Origin: Heliocidaris tuberculata
Taxonomy: Eukaryota > Echinodermata > Echinoidea > Camarodonta > Echinometridae
NCBI GenBank assembly: GCA_025618425.1
Contig: CM046836.1
Coordinates: forward strand, 12,651,574-12,715,573
Length of the DNA stretch: 64,000 nucleotides
Direction of reading: 5' to 3'
This document shows, piece by piece, positions 57,234 to 64,000 of this stretch (position 1 is its first letter; every line of letters begins with the position of its first letter). The position numbers were made by a program, and so were the translations under genes. Below the pieces are notes generated by a model. That model saw nothing but the letters and a program-made list of their open reading frames with translations, was not told the origin of the DNA and did no database searches.

Positions 57234-60200
57234 ATGATGGCCGCCAGACAGTTCCTACAAAGAGGACTCTTGAGACCAGCTGCATGGACCCTGGGGACAA
57301 AGGTTTACCAGAGGCCCATTTCTATGGTAACACGTCTGAAACCTGCATTGATGGCACCAGTTGTGCAAAGGTGAAAACCATTGAGCTGTTATAAAACAAT
57401 GATGAAGCAAATACAATTTATTCAAGTTCTTTGTTTTAAAAGGGTGGAATCAGGGGACAGTTTTCAGGAGAATAATTTGAGCAAGTCAAGTCAATAAATA
57501 ATATGTTTTGAAAAACTGAAATTCATGGCAGACAATGAAAATGTATCTTAGATTATCCATCTGGGTCCAGTTTCTTGAAACCGCCATAAGTCTAAGTTCT
57601 TGGACATCCCATAGAAACGCATAATATAGAATTAACGTGCCTTTCAATGGGATGTCCATGAACTTAGACTTCTGACGGTTTCGGGAAACGGGGCCCCTGA
57701 TATGCAAACTGAGTTGTGGTAATTAAACAACATAGTCATGGCAGAACATTGATCATCTTCTCATATCAAAATACATGTCAAAATCGCAGTTGCCCAAGTT
57801 ACAGGGTTGATTTGAATGGTTTATCAGAAATTCAAATGCATATGAAGTGACAATATGTTACAGAAAAGGGAGTTGATAATAAACCTAATGTACATTAACA
57901 TTCCCTTCTGTATTGCCACCTACTCATACCTAGGATCCCACAGTTCATCAATTCCTCAGCACCGTTTCACAGCAGCAGCCGTTGTCTTGATGAGAATAAC
58001 TTCATCATCCAAGACCGGGATGACTTCCAGGAGAAGGTCCTAAACAGTGACTCTGTTGTCATCGTTGACTTCCATGCAGAGTAAGTTCAAAGATTTAAAG
58101 GGTACCAATCACCAAAAATAATTTTTCTCTGTATGTTAGAGGTTGCATGTCGTTATACTATATTCAAAATATGGACTTCAAATATTAATTCTATAAAGAG
58201 AAATTGCAATTTTGATTAGACTCTCTGTAAGTGTAAAAGCGACTCATGAGTAGATTACTCGACGCTCCCGTACGCGCTCGCCAAGGTAAAGGCTCGCGCG
58301 GAACCAAACTTTGCGCGAGCATTTTCATGTTATCCTTTATTTCCTGCATACTCATTAACTGTTGACCTATAGAATACCAGACAAAGTTCTTTGAAGTTGA
58401 TTTATATACTTTCTAGCTGTACACAAATTATTTTTTCAGGTGATTGGTACACTTTAATTTGTTCAATTTAATTAAAGGAAAAGTCAACCCTGATATCAAC
58501 TTGGTTTTAAAAGAAGCAGAAAAATCAAAGAAACAGATCCGTGAAAGCTTGAGCAAAATGCGATAAGAAATAAGAAAGTTATGAATTTTTGAAGTTGTAA
58601 TCAATCATAGACAAATTGGCAACTCCTTGACATATCTTGCGAGCTAATTTCATATTTGCCCTGTACTGAAAAAAAATCATAAATTCCTATTTTCTCTCTA
58701 AAAAATATTTTACTATACATGCACCCTAGATATCATTTCACTTATGCTTTTACACAAAACCTGTATGATACAAATCTACTCCCTAATCAGAAACAAAGAG
58801 AATGGAAATTTATGAATGTTTGTGTATGGAGCAATTGGGAGAGGAGCTCGCAAGGTATGTCATGGAGTTGCCAATATGTGTTTGATTTATTAAAACTTCA
58901 AAAATTCTTAACTTCATATTCCTTATTGGATTTTGCTCAAACTTTCACTGATCTGTTTCTTTTAATTTTCTTGCCTTCTTTTAAAACAAGTTAATATCAG
59001 AATGGAATTTTCCTTTAATGTACTTAATTCAAATCCCCAAACTTTCTTCTTTGTAATTCTATGATATTCCTTTTTATTTTATAGAAACAATAGGTCCTTG
59101 ATATTATTATGTTAAGTAGGGGCTATTTTAGATTCCAAAGTGTTAAATTTCTTCATTCTTTTTGTCAGATGTTCTTGCTGAACATCATTCCATCATATTT
59201 TTCCATCTTTTTTTTCAGCTATAGTTCTGTTGAGATGCCCCTTGCATGTTCCACAATCTCTGAAATGCAGACTCCACAAGAACGTTTGATATAGTATGTT
59301 TTGTTCATATTGGAAATATAGAGAAACAAATAAAGTAAATCTATTTTCAGCCCTCTTTGATCCATCCCAATACTGTGGTTACTTTACCATCATCCCACTT
59401 AATACTAAGCCTTAAAGTGTACCAACCACCTGAAAAAAAATTTGTATACTGCTAGGAAGTATAAAATTAACCTCAAAGAACTTTATCTGAAATTCTATAG
59501 GTCAACAGTTTAGGAGTATGAAGGAAATAAAGGATAACATGAAGGTGCTTGCGCGGAACCGAACCTCCGAGTTGGGTTCCACGCGAGCCCTTATCTTGGC
59601 GAGCGCGTACGGGTGCGTTGAGTAGTCTACTCATGAGTCGCTTTTATGCTTATAGAGAGTATAATTAAACTTGTAATATCTCTTCATAGAAGTGACATTC
59701 GAAGCCCGTATTTGGAATATAGTAGAATGACATGGAACCTCTAACATACAGAGTAAAATATGTTTTGGTGATTGTACCAATCACCACTCAAACTGTAGTA
59801 CCTACTTCATTTATGCATAAATTTGAATAATCTTTACAGATGGTGCAACCTGTGCAAGGCTCTTGCCCCAGTCCTCGATGCAGTACTCCAGAATACGAAG
59901 GGACAGGTCAAGCTAGCCAAGGTTGACATAGATTTCCTTTAAATAACTGGAAATCTGGAAATATGTGGAAAATACTTGTATCCAACAGGTTAATGTCAAC
60001 CATGGTTAGAAATATAAATTTATTTGAAAATTTGAATGACGTGGGCCAGAGGATAATAATATAATATTCCGCTTTTATATAGCACCTAATACATCTGTGA
60101 TGTCTCTAAGCACTTTACAGTGCTCATTTCATGTTGTATCTTTATGTCCACTCAAACTGTAGTACCTACTGCATTTATGCATAAATTTGAATAATCTTTA

Positions 60201-60441
60201 CAGATGGTGCAACCCGTGCAAGGCTCTTGCCCCAGTCCTCGATGCAGTACTCCAGAATACGAAGGGACAGGTCAAGCTAGCCAAGGTTGACATCGATGAA
60301 CTCCAGGACCTGGCCATCGGCTTCGGGGTTGACTCCGTCCCCACCATCATGGCTTTCAAGGGAGGTCAGAAGGTGTCAAAGTTCATCGGATATCAGAGCC
60401 AGGATAAGGTGGAAGCATTTGTGGAGAAATTGCTTACATGA
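57234..60441 (+). CDS. TXN2: Mitochondrial thioredoxin
   Basis: TXN2 reduces disulfides in the mitochondrial matrix and supplies peroxiredoxin 3. Coding exons 57234-57370, 57934-58080 and 60204-60441 join in frame across GTGAAA/CCTAG and GTAAGT/TTTACAG sites. The product is 173 aa against about 166 in human. Residues 1 to about 60 are basic and serine-rich with few acids (MMAARQFLQRGLLRPAA), as expected of a matrix-targeting sequence. The thioredoxin fold follows: VVIVDFHAEW, active site W96-C97-N98-P99-C100, AKVDIDELQDLAIGFGV, SVPT with the cis-proline at 141, and the C-terminal AFVEKLLT. The active site is WCNPC where most thioredoxins have WCGPC. The start was chosen at the first of two adjacent ATGs. 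A tandem partial copy of the third exon lies upstream at 59784-59942 and is not needed for the reading frame. Divergent from OGFOD3. Confidence 0.95.
57563..57696. mobile_element. GGGCCC-type hairpin MITE in TXN2 intron
   Basis: Starts GGGTCCAGTTTCTTGAAACC and ends GGTTTCGGGAAACGGGGCCC, with inner paired segments TAAGTCTAAGTTC and GAACTTAGACTT and a second pair around GGACATCCCAT/ATGGGATGTCC. 134 bp. Confidence 0.8.
58095..58457 (+). mobile_element. Family B TTAA element, intact, in TXN2 intron 2
   Basis: Ends TTAAAGGGTACCAATCACC and GGTGATTGGTACACTTTAA with TTAA on both sides. It starts 15 bp after the exon donor. An inverted copy lies in the same intron at 59412-59778. Confidence 0.85.
58482..59020. 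mobile_element. TTAA fold-back element in TXN2 intron 2
   Basis: Ends TTAAAGGAAAAGTCAACC and the imperfect inverse finishing GGAATTTTCCTTTAA. It contains AAGAAATAAGAAAGTTATGAATTTTTGAA-like sequence shared with family A, mirrored near 58900. 539 bp. Confidence 0.8.
59412..59778 (-). mobile_element. Family B TTAA element, inverted, 3'-truncated at duplication junction
   Basis: Starts TTAAAGTGTACCAACCACC and matches 58095-58457 inverted, but its far end stops at GGTGATTG without the GGTACCCTTTAA expected. The next bases, TACCAATCACC, are the inverse of the same terminus, giving a small palindrome at 59767-59785. The duplicated TXN2 segment starts immediately after. Confidence 0.8.
59784..59942 (+). 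pseudogene. TXN2: Tandem partial duplicate of the TXN2 active-site exon
   Basis: 150 bp (59784-59933) repeat the segment 60148-60297 at an offset of 364 bp, with only three differences. The copy includes intron sequence, the acceptor TTTACAG ending at 59839, and the coding start through VDID. One difference changes CCG to CTG, turning the active site WCNPC into WCNLC. After GAT (59933) homology ends; the frame reads FL and stops at TAA 59940-59942. No splice donor follows in frame. If used it would yield a thioredoxin truncated about two residues past VDID, lacking the cis-proline and last third of the fold. Most likely a young non-functional duplicate; an assembly haplotype artefact is possible. 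Confidence 0.88.
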
Positions 60442-60743
60442 GAAGAGTTAATGGAGCATTTTATATCATCAACAAGGGACAATTATGGACATTTGTATGA
60501 TATTTTCCCCCAATTTTTTATTGAGAACATGATCGTACACCATTGATATGCAGGCTTTTAGCCAGGATTTCACAATTGGGTGTCCACATTGAAAGATAAG
60601 GAGTAAAAAAAAAGGGGGGGCATCTATTAAATGTGGATTTTGAAAACATTATATTTCTCATTCCACAAGAAACAGGCATCTTTTAGATGCCAGACTCCTC
60701 CCTGGCTAAAAGCCTGTTACTACATGTAGATTGAGGAAATAAA
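60442..60743 (+). other. Probable TXN2 3' UTR
   Basis: Sequence after the TXN2 stop codon with an AATAAA signal at 60738-60743. Longer 3' ends cannot be excluded. Confidence 0.5.
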
Positions 60744-61399
60744 AAGAAAGACTATTTTCTAGTAATAGATATTCAAACATTGTACAAAAAAGATTATCTT
60801 GATTGCTCATCATAATTGTGCATAATTTGTCATGTTATTAGGGTTTTAGAAGAGAGAAACTCCATTTTTGTTGCCCAATCAATTATACAATGATAGAGAG
60901 TGATCATTTTAGAGGGTGCCTATTCAAACAAGAGACTTTATATACTTGTATATATTAAAGGCTAAGCCATTTTCAAGAGTTTATGTATATCAACATAGAA
61001 TTGCTGTTTATAATTATGTACTGTGTAAAGCTAGTGCTGTTTGCTGAGTACTAGATTCATGACAATTCATTGCATCATAATATGATACCTTACATCATTA
61101 AGTAATGATTTTCATCTGCCTTTTAAATGTCTGCTTTTGAGCTCCACAGATGGTACCATGGTAATTAGCTCCTTACTCTATAATACTATAATAATCCTCC
61201 ACAGTTTTATGTTATATCACATATAAGACTGTAGATGAACTTCCAAAGTAGCAATGAATTCATTTTCCTAGCTTTAGCTGTTGCAGCCATTAATAGTGCA
61301 AATTACATTTCAAGGAATAAAATCATGCCACGTATCCATTTAAATGCTGGTTTCAGAGAGGCAACTGTAGATAAAATGTATAGTTTAAGGACATACATG

Positions 61400-61480
61400 T
61401 ACTCTTCATGCAGTGATCAGAACCCTCAACCTCTTCACTGGAAGTCACATGAATGAACCACTACACTACGATGCTTCCAC
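61400..61480 (-). mobile_element. tRNA-like SINE head
   Basis: On the minus strand an A box TAGTGTAGTGG (61458-61468) is followed by a B-box-like GGGTTCTGATCAC (61413-61425). The arms do not form a complete cloverleaf. Confidence 0.5.
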
Positions 61481-62086
61481 GTAAAATGTCAAGATAGACT
61501 TATTTTCCTATGAGTCCATATAGCATCCCAGGGGATGATTTTGGAAAAAACGAAGCAATTTTTGAGGTTGAAAGTAAGTATGGACATAGTTACATAGTTT
61601 TTACCCTTGATGGTACCCTTGTTGGGAAGAATTTGCCCTTGATATTCTTTTTTTTACAGCACAAAGAGTGTTAATGCACTGGCGAGAAACCTGTGCCACA
61701 TATTACTAGTCAGTGTTGCCTTCTTCACCTGTGTTTATCACTCATATTTCACTGATGTATGTATATCGTACCATGATATACTATAATTTTTATTGTGCCG
61801 TTATGTATCACCTTTGTAGGGGATTCAGCAGTTGCACACCCAGCTGTAATAAATTCTTATGGTGTATGTGATTATTTTTATATAGATTCTCATAAAACAG
61901 TTATGGAACAGGAATACACTTCAATAGACTTTTTGACAAGAAAAGTGTCGCATAAATTTAAGTGTTCATGATTTTTTGTAAGATTTGAAGGCTCTCGTAC
62001 AAGTATTATTATGGCCATAACTTAGAAATCAAGAAGTAATGAAGAAATAATTCGTGGACGAGGATGTGAAAGAACGGGGCCCTCTT

Positions 62087-62223
62087 GCATAAAAAGTTGC
62101 GATTAAACGCAACTCAAAAAATTAAACGCAAGTCCCAAATACGCGATCCTGATTGGATGAAAATCGAGTTGCATTTAATTTTTTGAGTTGCGTTTAATCG
62201 CAACTTTTTATGCAAGAGGGCCC
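62087..62223. mobile_element. GGGCCC hairpin MITE (GCGATTAAACGCAAC arms)
   Basis: 137 bp. The left arm begins GGGCCCTCTTGCATAAAAAG and the right arm is its complement ending GCAAGAGGGCCC. The stem is perfect for about 50 bp. The centre contains CTGATTGGATGAA. Confidence 0.92.
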
Positions 62224-62239
62224 AGGATGGAGAGAGGGA

Positions 62240-62275
62240 GAAGAGAAAAGAGGGAGGGAGGGAGGGAGGGAGGGA
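62240..62275. repeat. GGGA microsatellite
   Basis: Tandem GGGA units directly after the hairpin MITE. Confidence 0.9.
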
Positions 62276-62763
62276 GACACGGACAAAAAGAGAGAGACAG
62301 AAAAAGGCATAAAAATATTTCGGATTTATTACAAGGAGAATTTTGATACGCCATAATATAATAAGGGGGAAGTAAAGACCATAGAAATACATTTAGCTCG
62401 ATGAATTATTACGAGATAGGAGATGTCATCTTTTTTTTCTTTTTTTTTAATGCTTTTTTGCCTTTATTCAGATATTCAGACGAGAAAATTGTACAGAGAT
62501 ACATTATTTTTCATACATTGTAAACACAATACATAATTCAATCCAAAGCAAATAATACAATGCAAAATCTGCAATCTGAATAAAGATTGCAGATTGCTAT
62601 TGCAATATAGTGGTATAGCGCCCTCACTTGTTGAATAATTGTGGTAAATTGACATTGATATCAATATTTTGTTTTATAATACAAAGCATTTAGTATAAAG
62701 AAAAGTGACAATCATATGGAAATAAAATGGAAACGAAATGGAAACAAAGAGAGAAAATATAGC

Positions 62764-62990
62764 AAAATCATAATAGGATTACTCAGATTTAACATGTGAC
62801 AAATTATATAACATTATCAAGTTGGATATCATATTGATATAAATGAAATAGAAAATCATAATGTCACTACTCATATTCAACATGTGACAAACTATTATCA
62901 TATTGATATAAACAATGCAATAGAAAATCATAATAGGACTAACATGAGACAAATCATATAACATAGTATATCAATCTGGAGTATTATATT
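62764..62990. repeat. Diverged tandem repeat next to the LINE
   Basis: Three to four imperfect copies of a module containing AACATGTGACAAA, ATCATATTGATATAAA and ATAGAAAATCATAATAGGA. It lies at the 3' side of the minus-strand LINE and may be its 3' untranslated part. Confidence 0.7.
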
Positions 62991-62999
62991 GATATTAAT

Positions 63000-64000
63000 G
63001 ATTGGATCAAAACAATATAATCAGGGAATCAAAAATCCCCACGGGTATTTGGATTGAAATATCTGCACAGAGCAATCGATTGCATTTTCATTGTCAATGT
63101 CCAATTTCATGATTTTTACAACTTTCTCTTCCTTATTAAAATCTTTGAATGCTTCATATATTTCATTCATTTCTGTTTTAAAAAAAATGTACCCCCTTAT
63201 TTCTTTCAGTACTACATCTCGTACATTCCATTATAATATGAAATTCATCTCCAACTTTTCCCATATTACATTAATTACAAATTCGTAGATGAGAGGTGAT
63301 TTTTTTTTTCTAGACGCTTATGTCTTCCGGTTTCTATTGGTAGGTTGTGTGAGCTAATTCTAAGTCGACATATATTTTTGCGTAGTTTGTAATTTTTAAC
63401 ATGGGCCACGTATTTTTCTGTGTTCATATCCTGCTTGAATAATCTATATGTTCTAAGTTTTTTAGTGTTTTTTTTTTTCCATTGCCGTGTCTACAATCAC
63501 TACATAAATCCATCTTGAGCTGACAATCATGTAAATTCATCATTTTCATTTCTATTTCTTCTCCAAAAGTGTTGTCACTATCTGTAATATCTTCTAATTC
63601 TAAACATTTATTATTGTCTGTCATCTACATATGATTTACATTCCCTGTGCAGCTGGTACACGTTCCCTAGCCAACATACAGGTTTTGGGGTTACCATTTT
63701 TTTGGTTTTGTTTTTTGTTTTTTGTTTTCTTGAAAAGAGTGATAGAGTATAGCGAATCGTTATCTATACTTTTCATTCGTGAATAATATTGTGCTAAATT
63801 TCTGTAGATATGTGTGATCAGAGGGTATGCCCCTACTTCGGCTAACATCACTCATCACTGCCAGTTGACTTCTTTCCTTATTGACACCTAATATTATAAT
63901 TATATTAACCATCGGAGATGAACATTTATACATTGCAGTATGAAATCCATGCATATAACAAAATTTGAATATTAGAGTTGCCGTATAAAGATTCTCAAAT
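63000..64000 (-). mobile_element. LINE retrotransposon 3' remnant (C-terminal part of ORF2), frameshifted
   Basis: Read on the minus strand from the right edge, broken frames give peptide pieces in the order typical of the region after the reverse transcriptase: GVNKERSQLAVMSD, then VGAYPLITHIYRNLAQYY, then YRLFKQDMNTEKYVAHVK, RLRISSHNLPIETGR and GKVGDEFHIIMECTRC. The last two match the conserved RLRIS-type and GDEFHFLxxCP-type motifs of animal LINEs. At least three frame changes and internal stops show it is dead. The catalytic reverse transcriptase would lie beyond 64000. The clade is not determinable from this part. Confidence 0.75.

Larger units (their letters stand above)
60744..62999. 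other. Intergenic, no gene recognised
   Basis: AT-rich sequence. It contains a SINE head, a GGGCCC hairpin, a GGGA microsatellite and diverged tandem repeats, each listed separately. No exon-like block with good splice sites was seen. Confidence 0.6.

Noticed and set aside
57855..58043. Open frame over TXN2 exon 2 in another reading frame
   Set aside because: The alternative acceptor needed would break the join; the frame giving IVDFHAE continues into the WCNPC exon.
59821..59942. Considered as a genuine mutually exclusive TXN2 exon
   Set aside because: It has an acceptor but no donor and stops after VDID-FL, so it cannot produce a complete thioredoxin by exon swapping.

Overview
The window is eukaryotic and most likely from a marine invertebrate deuterostome, with an echinoid-like echinoderm as the best guess. 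The evidence is intron-rich animal genes with GT-AG splice sites, AT-rich noncoding DNA, many G/C homopolymers and CA/CT microsatellites, and dense non-autonomous DNA transposons. The species cannot be fixed from the sequence alone. There is no prokaryotic or CRISPR content. Four protein genes were reconstructed exon by exon, with splice phases joining cleanly throughout.

Layout. (1) The 3' half of a fascin gene (actin-bundling protein) lies at 2361-5907 on +, with its upstream exons left of the window. (2) A repeat-rich gene desert covers about 7.6-16.9 kb. (3) A complete NTAN1 gene (N-terminal asparagine amidohydrolase, N-degron pathway) lies at 16870-24489 on + in nine coding exons, 322 aa, with the catalytic Cys at residue 75. 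(4) A gene-poor stretch runs from about 25.4 to 37.8 kb and holds one orphan exon-like piece at 34804-34920 that I could not assign. (5) A complete OGFOD3 gene (membrane-anchored 2-oxoglutarate/Fe(II) oxygenase) lies at 37836-55603 on - in nine coding exons, 333 aa, with introns enlarged by nested transposons. (6) TXN2 (mitochondrial thioredoxin) lies at 57234-60441 on + in three coding exons, 173 aa. It is divergent from OGFOD3, and the shared upstream region of about 0.4 kb may be a bidirectional promoter. (7) A decayed LINE on the minus strand runs off the right edge. The four genes are unrelated housekeeping or cytoskeletal functions. NTAN1 and OGFOD3 are convergent; OGFOD3 and TXN2 are divergent. 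No operon-like logic is visible.

Mobile DNA explains most of the rest. I recognise several families by their termini and target duplications: (a) TTAA-flanked, piggyBac-like fold-back elements in at least five subfamilies; (b) hAT-like MITEs beginning CAGTGGCG with perfect 8-bp duplications; (c) TA-flanked mariner/Tc1/pogo-like elements; (d) near-palindromic GGGCCC...GGGCCC hairpin elements; (e) CTGTA-ended elements full of TTTCGCG words; (f) tRNA-derived SINEs; (g) an element of about 3 kb at 42284-45259 carrying nine identical copies of a 14-mer; and (h) an 890-bp perfect-ended fold-back in OGFOD3 intron 1. Nested insertions with recognisable empty sites are frequent.

The observations most worth following are: the tandemly duplicated TXN2 active-site exon, whose extra copy has WCNLC and lacks a splice donor; the 14-mer array element; a five-copy 147-bp tandem array; and the GGGCCC hairpin family, which shares ends and centre but not arms. 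All family assignments are from reading the sequence; no database search was run.
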